Assembly (NCBI GenBank): GCA_023391415.1
Contig: JAEWAY010000022.1
Coordinates: forward strand, 1-64,000
Length of the DNA: 64,000 nucleotides
Reading direction: 5' to 3'
Source of the DNA: Bacteroidota bacterium
GTDB taxonomy: Bacteria; Bacteroidota; Bacteroidia; Cytophagales; Cytophagaceae
The notes under the pieces were generated by a model. It searched no databases and was not told the DNA's origin. It was given only the letters and a program-made list of their open reading frames with translations. The translations under genes were made by a program, and so were the position numbers. Shown here piece by piece: positions 52,729 to 60,834 of this stretch. Within the stretch, counting starts at the first letter, position 1. The number at the start of each line of letters is the position of its first letter.

Positions 52729-53586
52729 ATGAATCAGTCAACGTTATTGCATCTTCGGATTCCCTTTTCAGTGTATTTGATGCCTTTTTTTTGTTTCGCC
52801 CTTAGTCAGGCGAAAGATTATGATTCGATTACATTAATTCTGACCTTTATCTCGTTGCATTTATTTCTTTATCCTGCCAGCAACGGCTACAATAGTTACT
52901 TCGACAAGGATGAGGAAAGCATAGGCGGCCTGAAGCAGCCGCCACCTGTAAACAGGCAATTGTTCATATACGCTCTTCTATTTGACCTGCTCGCCATCAT
53001 GACCGGGCTTCTGGTAAGTCTCGAGTTTGCTGTATTGCTTGTTATATATGGCCTGGCCTCCAAGGCGTACAGCCATCCGCTGGTCCGGTTAAAAAAATAT
53101 CCGATCGCCGGTTTGTTTACTGTAGTGTTTTTTCAGGGATTTTTCACCTATGTTATGACCATTGTGGCTTTGACCGGCTATTCATCCGCCGTATTTTCTT
53201 ATGAAACGGTATTTCCGGCCTTATTATGTTCCCTTTTATTATTAGGCTCTTATCCTATGACCCAGGTATATCAGCATCGGGAAGACGCGCGAAGAGGCGA
53301 TGTGACTTTTAGCCGCCTTTTGGGAATCAGAGGAACATTTATCTGGGCAGCCTTGATGTTTATCGTGGGGATGGGTGGGTTTGTATTTTATTTGACATCC
53401 AGTTATTCATTGATTACCGCGATGTTGTTCATTCTTTTCCTTTCCCCGGTATTGATTTATTTTATGACCTGGGTATTGGAAATCGTTCGGGACGAGACCA
53501 GAGCAGACTGGGCTTCGACGATGCAGCTTAACCAGATCTCCTCAATCTGTTTTATTTCATTCTTTATCCTGCTCGCTTTTTTATAA
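52729..53586 (+). CDS. UbiA-family prenyltransferase
   Basis: Membrane prenyltransferase that attaches a polyprenyl chain to an aromatic acceptor. From the ATG at 52729 it has 285 residues and about eight membrane helices. The first Asp-rich motif is NGYNSYFDKDEES, and the second is HREDARRGDVTFSRLLG; both bind the Mg-diphosphate. YSHPLVRLKKYP is the usual loop after the first helices. It is not a clear MenA or UbiA. Its place between a type III PKS and an FAD oxidoreductase suggests that it prenylates the polyketide; that is inference. An in-frame TTG at 52714 is less likely. Confidence 0.87.
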   Translation: MNQSTLLHLRIPFSVYLMPFFCFALSQAKDYDSITLILTFISLHLFLYPASNGYNSYFDKDEESIGGLKQPPPVNRQLFIYALLFDLLAIMTGLLVSLEFAVLLVIYGLASKAYSHPLVRLKKYPIAGLFTVVFFQGFFTYVMTIVALTGYSSAVFSYETVFPALLCSLLLLGSYPMTQVYQHREDARRGDVTFSRLLGIRGTFIWAALMFIVGMGGFVFYLTSSYSLITAMLFILFLSPVLIYFMTWVLEIVRDETRADWASTMQLNQISSICFISFFILLAFL

Positions 53587-53605
53587 TCCGGACGGGAGAG
53601 GAGAA

Positions 53606-54730
53606 TCAGAATGGTTTTCCACGCGTGCTTTTTACGATCATACGGGCTAGAGGTGGTAAAAAGCGCAGGGATTGAATAGAAAGGTCACTGATCAGTTCAT
53701 GTCCAAACAGGCGCTGAATATAGCGTCCCCTGCTTATCCGGCCGGAGAAAAGCCGGCGCCACTCCTTTTGATAATAGTGTTCGAGATGTTCGCGGCCAAA
53801 TTCCGCGTTCTTATAGTATCTGATAATCAGTTCCGATAGTATCTTGGCCGAATGAATCGCCATCGCCATTCCATTGCCGCATAAGGGAGTAATCATCCCG
53901 GCCGCGTCGCCGCTCATCAGGATGTGATCCTGAACCGGATTTTTGTTCTCAAAAGAAACTTCATTGATGACAAGGGGTTTCTCGTAGAGAAAGTCTGAGT
54001 TGTCGAAGACGTGTCTTAGATATGGATTTCTTTTGAGAACCGTATCTTCAAGTTCTTCGATTGAGCCAGCTTCTCTTAGTTTGGCGCGTTCGCTCAGATA
54101 GCAGAGACAATACCGGTCGTTTTCTATAGCTGAAATCCCGCAATATCCCCCTTGAAAATTATGCAGGGCTATTAAATCATTTGGAAAATCCGAGCGGATA
54201 TGGTATTTAATTCCCACATAAGGAGAATGCTTATCCATAAACGGCCGTTTGAGAAACTTGTCGAGATTGGACCGTTTTCCATAACTTCCAATCACCATTT
54301 TACTATAATAATTATTCCCGGAAGCGAGCCGGACGTAAAACTGATCGTCCGAAAAGTGTATTTGCTCCACGCGGTCGTTTAGCGTAAACCGCGCGCCGAG
54401 TCCTAGCGCGTGTTTGTATAGAAAATGATCGAGCGTATAGCGACTTAGGCCAAATCCTCCCAGATCAAGTGGTAGATGGATCGTGGATCCGGATGGAGAA
54501 CTAATAAGAAGCTTCGAAATCTTTGAAGGGTTCAGTTGGTCCGGATTGATTTGTAGCGATTGAAGAAAGGGCAGGGTTTCGTTGCTGATGTATTCTCCGC
54601 AGACCTTGTGAACCGGATAGCTTTTCTGCTCTATGACGTGTACTTTTAATCCGGCCCGGCTTAGCGATATGGCATTGCAGAGACCGGCAAGTCCGCCGCC
54701 GGCGATTATTACATCGTCTTGATCGCTCAT
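53606..54730 (-). CDS. FAD-dependent oxidoreductase (geranylgeranyl reductase/aromatic hydroxylase group)
   Basis: Flavoprotein of 374 residues. The N-terminal dinucleotide fold is IIAGGGLAGLCNAISLSRAG with Glu in VIEQ, and the second FAD motif is MSGDAAGMITPLCGNGMAMAI near residue 270. The spacing fits group A flavoprotein monooxygenases and geranylgeranyl reductase-like enzymes. In the type III PKS locus it could hydroxylate a phenolic ring towards a quinone, as SrsC does in Streptomyces griseus, or saturate a prenyl chain. It converges on the UbiA-like gene with a 19-base gap. Confidence 0.87.
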   Translation of the reverse strand: MSDQDDVIIAGGGLAGLCNAISLSRAGLKVHVIEQKSYPVHKVCGEYISNETLPFLQSLQINPDQLNPSKISKLLISSPSGSTIHLPLDLGGFGLSRYTLDHFLYKHALGLGARFTLNDRVEQIHFSDDQFYVRLASGNNYYSKMVIGSYGKRSNLDKFLKRPFMDKHSPYVGIKYHIRSDFPNDLIALHNFQGGYCGISAIENDRYCLCYLSERAKLREAGSIEELEDTVLKRNPYLRHVFDNSDFLYEKPLVINEVSFENKNPVQDHILMSGDAAGMITPLCGNGMAMAIHSAKILSELIIRYYKNAEFGREHLEHYYQKEWRRLFSGRISRGRYIQRLFGHELISDLSIQSLRFLPPLARMIVKSTRGKPF

Positions 54731-54896
54731 AGATGATTGGAGGTTGTATGAAAAAGGAATAATAGCGCTTTAACGCGAAAAACAGAATTATTTATATGAA
54801 AGTTTATGTAAAATTGTAAATAATCAATGAACGGAGAATATGATTTCGCCGATCATGAAAAAATCATCTTACTTTGGAATCTTTTAAAGTCGTGTT

Positions 54897-55409
54897 ATGA
54901 TACAAGCGTTTAAAGAATGGGCTTTGATTGTGGACGCTTTGGGAAGCGGAAGACAGAATATAATCCTGAGAAAAGGTGGAATTGTGGAAGAAGAAGGCGC
55001 CTTTGAAGCCAAGAGCGCCAAGTTTGTGTTGTTTCCGACGCGGTTTCATCAGTCAAAAGAGCAGATTAAGGAAGCCTGGAGACCGTTTCTGAATCCTGAG
55101 AAATATCAGCTAGATCAGTACCATGTAAGGATCGATTATTTCGCGGAAGTAGCCGCTTCGCGAGAGCTTACGGATTGGGAAATGGTAAAAAAGCTCGATA
55201 TATATCATGCCTGGACGGAAGAGGTGATTCGCGAACGATTTGAGCGATGGGAACGCAAGGTACATATGCTTGTCGTTCAGGTATACAGTCTACTGGAGCC
55301 CGTTACGATAGAGCTTAAGCCGGCATACAGCGGATGCAAGAGCTGGATCGAACTGGAAGAAGAAATCGAGCTGGTCGGAAAACCGGTGTTGAATCCTGGT
55401 ATTCATTAA
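54897..55409 (+). CDS. DUF1802 family protein
   Basis: Conserved protein of 170 residues with unknown role. The family start is clear: AFKEWALIVDALGSGRQNIILRKGGI, then FVLFPTRFHQ, and RIDYFAEVAASRELTDWE in the middle. No signal peptide or catalytic motif is seen. It diverges from the FAD oxidoreductase gene and converges with the small gene at 55418 with an eight-base gap. Confidence 0.85.
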   Translation: MIQAFKEWALIVDALGSGRQNIILRKGGIVEEEGAFEAKSAKFVLFPTRFHQSKEQIKEAWRPFLNPEKYQLDQYHVRIDYFAEVAASRELTDWEMVKKLDIYHAWTEEVIRERFERWERKVHMLVVQVYSLLEPVTIELKPAYSGCKSWIELEEEIELVGKPVLNPGIH

Positions 55410-55417
55410 TATCCCAC

Positions 55418-55756
55418 CTAGAATCCTGAATCCAGCAATAGCTCCGTTTGAGGTACCTGAAGGTCTTCTGAGAAGTCGATATCGAATATCTTTTCAAGGC
55501 GCTCTTTTACCCATACGTCAAAATCATCTTTCGATTTGGACAGTTTGTCAAGGAAATTCTTGGAGCCAGGCCCCTCATACAGGGCGATCGCTTCAGAAAC
55601 GGCGTCGCGTTCCAATACCCATGTGCAATGCTTCGTTAAACCATAGCGCAGGTTCATATCTTTGATCTTTTCCATATGTTTCTTTTTTATTTCCTCTGAA
55701 AAGGCGCGCCATTCCTTAATCTTTTCTTCATTCAGGGGTATAATTATTAATCGCAT
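55418..55756 (-). CDS. Small cytoplasmic protein of unknown function (possibly DUF6176-like)
   Basis: A 112-residue protein with an apparent ferredoxin-like alternation: LIIIPLNEEKIKEWRAFSEEI, a charged helix, HCTWVLERDAVSEAIALYEG, and DDFDVWVKERLEKIFDIDF. This recalls small dimeric alpha-beta barrel proteins such as DUF6176 (weak, from memory). No partner gene is obvious. The 270 bases between it and the yicC ATG show nothing clear. Confidence 0.6.
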   Translation of the reverse strand: MRLIIIPLNEEKIKEWRAFSEEIKKKHMEKIKDMNLRYGLTKHCTWVLERDAVSEAIALYEGPGSKNFLDKLSKSKDDFDVWVKERLEKIFDIDFSEDLQVPQTELLLDSGF

Positions 55757-56026
55757 ATAGTCACAGATATTTCTATAAGGAGAACTATTGAAAGCGTATA
55801 AACGTTTTGGCGCGTTGTTGATTTTGAATTATAGTTTTTGTGTATGAGTTTATTATGTTTTTGTTTAAGCGGTGTATATGGAGTGGTTATGACGCGAGGG
55901 CGTGTGTTCGCGGTCTTCTTATTTATTTTATTAGCAGGAACTGAAGGATAAAGATAATGAGAGAGTATGGGGAAAATATTTTTTTAGTATCATCGCGTGT
56001 AGTTTAGATAATAATTGTTCAGGATT

Positions 56027-56905
56027 ATGATAAAGTCTATGACCGGATACGGCAACGCCGTCGCGGAAAATGAAAAAGTAAAGGTGACGGTAGAAGTAAA
56101 GTCGCTCAATTCGAAATTTCTGGATTTGAGTCTCCGGCTGCCCAAGGAGTATTCGGACAAGGAATTTGAAGTAAGAAATCTGACCAGCGCTATTCTTGAA
56201 CGAGGCAAAATCAGCGTCACGATAGATGTGCAGGAAAAAGGGGAGCCTAAGCCTGTGGTTTCCGTCAATAGGGCTCTGGTAAAACAATATTACGATGATC
56301 TGCTGGAAACCAGCAGGCTGGCAGGAGCGGAGTCTTCCGATTTGCTACGTATAGCCCTGACTATGCCAAAAGCTATTAATACGGAAGTGGAGAGCGCGGA
56401 TAATACGGAGGAATGGGCGGTGATTTTCGGAGCGTTGAAAAACGCTTTTCATAAGTGCGGAGAATTCAGGATACAGGAAGGGAATGAACTAGCCTCTAAA
56501 CTGAAGGAATATATTAAAAATATTGAGGCTTTTCTTCTAAGGATCGACGAGTTTGATCCACAACGTATCGCTGCCGTCAGAACGAAGATTATGGGGCATT
56601 TCGAAGAGTATAAAATGGAAGAAACCCTTGACAGGAATCGTTTCGAACAGGAATTGATTTACTATATTGAAAAGTTGGATATCAGTGAAGAAAAAGTACG
56701 CTTACGTAATCATATGGCGTATTTTGTTGAAACGATGGAGACCGGCGATGGTAGCGGAAAAAAACTCGGATTTATCGCGCAGGAGATCGGGCGTGAAATC
56801 AACACGATCGGATCGAAGGCGAACGACGCGAATATCCAGCGCAATGTGGTCGGGATGAAGGAAGAGTTGGAAAAAATTAAAGAACAGTCATTGAATATTT
56901 TGTAA
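56027..56905 (+). CDS. yicC: YicC-family endoribonuclease
   Basis: Conserved RNA endonuclease family (YicC/RnhX type). The start MIKSMTGYGNAVAE at the ATG 56027 is the hallmark N-terminus, then VEVKSLNSKFLDLSLRLPKEY near 28-48. The C-terminal DUF1732 part has EEKVRLRNHMAYFVETM and GKKLGFIAQEIGREINTIGSKAND. The length of 292 is normal. A TTG 12 bases earlier also opens the frame but is rejected. gmk, often the next gene, is not present here. Confidence 0.92.
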   Translation: MIKSMTGYGNAVAENEKVKVTVEVKSLNSKFLDLSLRLPKEYSDKEFEVRNLTSAILERGKISVTIDVQEKGEPKPVVSVNRALVKQYYDDLLETSRLAGAESSDLLRIALTMPKAINTEVESADNTEEWAVIFGALKNAFHKCGEFRIQEGNELASKLKEYIKNIEAFLLRIDEFDPQRIAAVRTKIMGHFEEYKMEETLDRNRFEQELIYYIEKLDISEEKVRLRNHMAYFVETMETGDGSGKKLGFIAQEIGREINTIGSKANDANIQRNVVGMKEELEKIKEQSLNIL

Positions 56906-57049
56906 AAAAAGCTTTTCTCCGTCCAATCCATGCTCTGAAAAACGCTCGGAAACTTCGACTCTCCGATAACAAAAAATGCGGGAGGAATATTTTATTAGAA
57001 AGCGTATTTTCGTACCTTGTAAGGATGTAACCTAATATTATCATTGTTC

Positions 57050-57766
57050 ATGATCAGTAAAACAGCTTCAGTACATGAGATTATATCGGGCGACAAAGTC
57101 CTTGAGTCTGTGATTGAAAGATTAGGTTTTGAAAAAAGAAACCTGCACGCTCCATTGGATGACTTATGCGTTGAGCATGGTACGGACGTTGATTTTGTGA
57201 TTCTGATTATTAAGGCGTTTTCTGAAGGGTGTCCATTTCCCTCGGAAGAATTGAAATCATTCCGGATTGAGTTGATCCTTGATTATCTTAGAAAAACGCA
57301 TAACTTTTACCTGAATAAAAAGATTCCGGAAATCGAGTTGTCGTTTACGTCCATGTGTAAGAATTTTTCATTCTCCCACCCCCAGTTATTGGTATTGGCC
57401 AAACTTTTTATGGACTATAAGAGAGACCTGGTAGAACACATTCAGGATGAGGAATACGTGCTGTTTCCGTACATCGAAGAGTTGATAAAGGTAAAGAAGA
57501 AGGGTCGGGATGTCAGGTCCTTGGGCTTGGACAGGTATTCCATTGGAGATTTTCATGACGAGCATCATCATGAAGAGGAAATATTGACTCAGATCAGGGA
57601 GACCATCGAGGCGCGTTTCAGAAAAAACAAAGTGCCATTGCCGTTCAGGGTTTTTACGAATCAGATCGAAGCTCTTGAAGTAGATTTGCTGGTGCACGCC
57701 CGTATAGAGGATGAAGTGCTGATTCCGCTTGCCAGCATATTGGAGCATGATGTAAAAATGACCTGA
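57050..57766 (+). CDS. RIC-like di-iron (hemerythrin-type) protein without the CCGG motif
   Basis: Similar to RIC/YtfE/ScdA proteins that repair iron-sulfur clusters after nitrosative or oxidative stress. The N-terminal DUF542 part is visible (SVHEIISGDKVLESVIERLGF), but the Cys-Cys motif that normally follows is replaced by EKRNLHAPLDDLC. The hemerythrin-like part has the expected ligands: RKTHNFY, LVEHIQDEEYVLFP, FHDEHHHEEE and LLVHARIEDEVLIPLA. From the ATG at 57050 it has 238 residues; a TTG six bases earlier is less likely. A FeS-repair role is therefore tentative. Confidence 0.82.
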   Translation: MISKTASVHEIISGDKVLESVIERLGFEKRNLHAPLDDLCVEHGTDVDFVILIIKAFSEGCPFPSEELKSFRIELILDYLRKTHNFYLNKKIPEIELSFTSMCKNFSFSHPQLLVLAKLFMDYKRDLVEHIQDEEYVLFPYIEELIKVKKKGRDVRSLGLDRYSIGDFHDEHHHEEEILTQIRETIEARFRKNKVPLPFRVFTNQIEALEVDLLVHARIEDEVLIPLASILEHDVKMT

Positions 57767-57798
57767 GCCGCTCGCCTGTTTTTTTATTATTTTTTAAA

Positions 57799-58221
57799 AT
57801 GACAATAATTCAGAAAGAAATCATATTGCCATCCTTTCCGAGAGGAATTCATCTGATCACGTCTCTGGTGGAAAAAGAGCTTGTTGAAATTGAAACCGTA
57901 TCCGCCGGACTTTTTAATTTATTTATCAAGCATACGTCAGCGTCCCTCGCTATTAATGAAAACGCGGATCCAACGGTGCGCGGAGATATGGAAAAACATC
58001 TTGATGTCCTGATTCCGGAAAACGCTCCATATTATCAACATACCGACGAAGGGCCTGATGATATGCCTGCTCATTTGAAGGCGGTGTTTTTCGGAAGCTC
58101 ATTGACGATCCCGATTACTCAAGGCCGTCTTAATCTTGGCGTCTGGCAGGGTCTTTATTTGTGCGAACATAGAAACGCTGGTGGAGCGAGGCGCCTTGTG
58201 GCGACTATATGGGGAGCCTAA
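57799..58221 (+). CDS. yjbQ: YjbQ family protein (secondary thiamine-phosphate synthase enzyme)
   Basis: UPF0047 family, 140 residues; members show weak thiamine phosphate synthase activity but the true role is unclear. The family signature is complete: FIKHTSASLAINENADPTVRGDME near residue 45, HTDEGPDDMPAHLKA near 80, and LGVWQGLYLCEHR near 112. It lies 33 bases after the RIC-like gene and 14 before the exonuclease gene, so these may form one transcript. Confidence 0.93.
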   Translation: MTIIQKEIILPSFPRGIHLITSLVEKELVEIETVSAGLFNLFIKHTSASLAINENADPTVRGDMEKHLDVLIPENAPYYQHTDEGPDDMPAHLKAVFFGSSLTIPITQGRLNLGVWQGLYLCEHRNAGGARRLVATIWGA

Positions 58222-58234
58222 AGATGGATCCAAA

Positions 58235-58942
58235 ATGAAGTATTTACAGTCCGATTTATTGTTTTTGGATATTGAAACTGTTTGCAGTGTCCCCTCGTAT
58301 GAAAATCTCAATGAGCGGATGAAAGCGCAGTGGGACAGGAAGGCGGGTTATATTGACGCGGACGCGAGCCCCGAAGAACTGTTCAGACTTAAGGGGGGCA
58401 TATACTCGGAGTTTGGCAAAATCATCGCGATATCGCTGGGGCGCTTTTATAGTACGGGAGGACAGCTAGGTATCAAGATTAAATCCCTCTTTGGTCATGA
58501 TGAGCGCTCATTGCTAGAGGAGTTTAAGTCTATTGTTGAAAAATATCCGGGAAACAGGCTCATGCTGGTCGCCCATAATGGGAAGGAGTTCGACTTTCCA
58601 TACCTTTGTCGCAGAATGCTCGTCAATGGAATAAGGATCCCCGAAGTTCTTGACTTATCAGGCAAGAAACCATGGGAAGCGCGGCATATGGATACATTGG
58701 ACTTTTGGAAGTTTGGTGATAGAAAACACTACACCAGTCTGGAGTTGCTCGCCGCGCTTTTTGATATTCCCGGTAGTAAGAATGATATGGATGGCAGTCA
58801 GGTCACCGAGGTATACTATGAGGAGAAAAACCTGGCGAGGATAGCCGAATATTGTAGCCGGGATGTACTTGCAACAGCTTCCTTATTTCTAAAATTTAAT
58901 CAGATACCATTGCCGGAACCTGAAAATATCCTATTTTCATAA
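58235..58942 (+). CDS. Predicted 3'-5' exonuclease (PolB-like DEDD family)
   Basis: DnaQ-fold exonuclease of 235 residues. DEDD residues: LFLDIET near residue 9, LVAHNGKEFDFPYLCRR near 112, and YCSRDVLATASLF near 208 (the fourth acid with Tyr nearby, so DEDDy). TLDFWKFGDRKHYTSLELLA is typical of the PF10108 (PolB exonuclease 2) family. The ATG at 58235 gives the expected start; a longer reading from 58136 overlaps yjbQ by 86 bases and is rejected. The substrate is unknown. Confidence 0.85.
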   Translation: MKYLQSDLLFLDIETVCSVPSYENLNERMKAQWDRKAGYIDADASPEELFRLKGGIYSEFGKIIAISLGRFYSTGGQLGIKIKSLFGHDERSLLEEFKSIVEKYPGNRLMLVAHNGKEFDFPYLCRRMLVNGIRIPEVLDLSGKKPWEARHMDTLDFWKFGDRKHYTSLELLAALFDIPGSKNDMDGSQVTEVYYEEKNLARIAEYCSRDVLATASLFLKFNQIPLPEPENILFS

Positions 58943-58988
58943 TTATTGATTTATATGGAGCCGCGTGCTTCGTTAGACATACAAATTA

Positions 58989-60818
58989 ATGGCAGAACAA
59001 GAGGGAATCAAAGATGACTTTCTTTTGCAGGTCGATAATCTGCAGACGTTTTTTAAGACGGAAGAGTCGATTGTAAAAGCGGTAGACGGTGTAAGCTTCA
59101 ATCTGAGACGCGGCGAAACGATTGGCATAGTGGGAGAGTCCGGCTCAGGGAAATCTGTAACAGCGCTGTCTCTGATGAAATTGATTCCGAACCCGCCAGG
59201 GCAGATTGTAGGTGGGTCCATAAAGTTGAACACTTTAAATCATGGAGTTCAGGAAATAGTATCCGCTTCTGAGGCGGATATGAGGGAAATACGAGGCAAT
59301 GAGATTTCCATGATTTTTCAGGAGCCCATGACCTCTTTGAACCCTGTGTATACATGCGGCGATCAGGTAATGGAAACGTTGAGAGTTCACCGGGGAGTAT
59401 CCAGAAAAGAGGCTTATGAGAAGACGATTGAGCTATTCAACAAGGTAGATCTCCCAAGACCGGAGGAAATTTTCCGGGCCTACCCTCACCAGATATCCGG
59501 CGGCCAGAAACAACGCGTCATGATCGCCATGGCGATGAGTTGCAATCCTTCCATACTGATAGCGGACGAGCCGACTACCGCGCTGGATGTTACTGTTCAG
59601 GCGAAGATACTGAAGCTAATGGCCCAGTTGAGGGATGAGAACAATATGTCCATTATTTTTATTACGCATGATCTTGGCGTCATAGCGGAAATCGCGGACA
59701 GGGTGCTGGTCATGTATCGGGGCCAAATTGTGGAACAAGGCGATGTCCTTCAGATATTCAACAATCCCAAACATCCATATACCAAAGGTTTGCTCGCTTG
59801 TCGTCCCAGGCTGGATATCAAAATGAAGGTCCTGCCGACAGTGGCGGACTTTATGGAGACGAATCAATCCGGAGCGCTTATTGAAAAAAAAGGTGTTTTT
59901 TCATCTGTAGGTCACGCTATCCTTATGAACTATACGACGGATGAAGAAATCAAAGAGCGACAAACGCGCTTGGAAGCTCAAAAGCCTTTGCTCGTGATAA
60001 AGAATCTTAAAACCCATTTCCCGATTACAAGAGGGCTGTTTGGCAAGACAGAAGGATACGTAAAGGCGGTTGACGACGTTTCTTTTCATGTATATCCCGG
60101 GGAAACGGTCGGTCTTGTCGGAGAGTCCGGTTGCGGAAAGACTACATTGGGAAGAACGATCCTGAGACTTATAGAGCCTACAGACGGCGAAATCTATTTT
60201 GAAGACCGGCTTATCAATGGTCTTGGCAAAGGAGAGTTAAGAGAGTTGCGTAAAGATATTCAGATCATATTTCAGGATCCATACTCATCTCTGAATCCTC
60301 GTCTTACTATTGGTGAGGCCATTATCGAACCGATGAAAGTGAACGGGGTACTAAGCAGCGATTTTCAAAGAAAGAAAAGAGCTATTGAATTGTTGGAAAA
60401 AGTAAGTTTGTCAGCGACTCATTTTGACCGTTATCCTCATGAGTTTTCAGGAGGACAGCGTCAGCGTATTTGTATCGCGCGGGCTTTGGCGCTGAATCCG
60501 AAGTTCATTATTTGCGATGAATCCGTTTCGGCCCTTGATGTAAGCGTGCAGGCTCAGGTACTTAACTTGTTGAATAATCTGAAAGAAGAATTTAATTTTA
60601 CTTATATTTTTATTTCACACGACCTGTCAGTAGTCAAGTTTATGTCTGACCGGATTATTGTAATGAATAAAGGCAAAATTGAGGAGGAAGGCTACGCGGA
60701 AGATATCTACCGCAAGCCTCGGCGGGAATACACCAAGAGTTTGATAAACTCAATACCTAAAGGCGATCCTGACGAAATAAGAAAAGCCAGATTTGGCAAT
60801 AAAAGATTAACATTTTAA
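58989..60818 (+). CDS. Fused dipeptide/oligopeptide ABC transporter ATPase (two ATPase domains)
   Basis: One 609-residue protein equal to DppD plus DppF, driving import of peptides or related solutes. First domain: Walker A GESGSGKSVTAL near 50, signature SGGQKQRVMIAMA near 173, and Walker B IADEPTTALD. Second domain: Walker A GESGCGKTTLGR near 380, signature SGGQRQRICIARALA near 490, and CDESVSALD. Each domain ends with the oligopeptide-type tail (PRLDIK, and YTKSLINSIP). GsiA and YejF have the same build. No permease or binding-protein gene is next to it. Confidence 0.92.
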   Translation: MAEQEGIKDDFLLQVDNLQTFFKTEESIVKAVDGVSFNLRRGETIGIVGESGSGKSVTALSLMKLIPNPPGQIVGGSIKLNTLNHGVQEIVSASEADMREIRGNEISMIFQEPMTSLNPVYTCGDQVMETLRVHRGVSRKEAYEKTIELFNKVDLPRPEEIFRAYPHQISGGQKQRVMIAMAMSCNPSILIADEPTTALDVTVQAKILKLMAQLRDENNMSIIFITHDLGVIAEIADRVLVMYRGQIVEQGDVLQIFNNPKHPYTKGLLACRPRLDIKMKVLPTVADFMETNQSGALIEKKGVFSSVGHAILMNYTTDEEIKERQTRLEAQKPLLVIKNLKTHFPITRGLFGKTEGYVKAVDDVSFHVYPGETVGLVGESGCGKTTLGRTILRLIEPTDGEIYFEDRLINGLGKGELRELRKDIQIIFQDPYSSLNPRLTIGEAIIEPMKVNGVLSSDFQRKKRAIELLEKVSLSATHFDRYPHEFSGGQRQRICIARALALNPKFIICDESVSALDVSVQAQVLNLLNNLKEEFNFTYIFISHDLSVVKFMSDRIIVMNKGKIEEEGYAEDIYRKPRREYTKSLINSIPKGDPDEIRKARFGNKRLTF

Positions 60819-60834
60819 TTCCTAATTAGAAACT

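Noticed and set aside
58136..58234. Extension of the exonuclease gene into yjbQ
   Set aside because: The added 33 residues are yjbQ read in another frame; the family starts just before LFLDIET.
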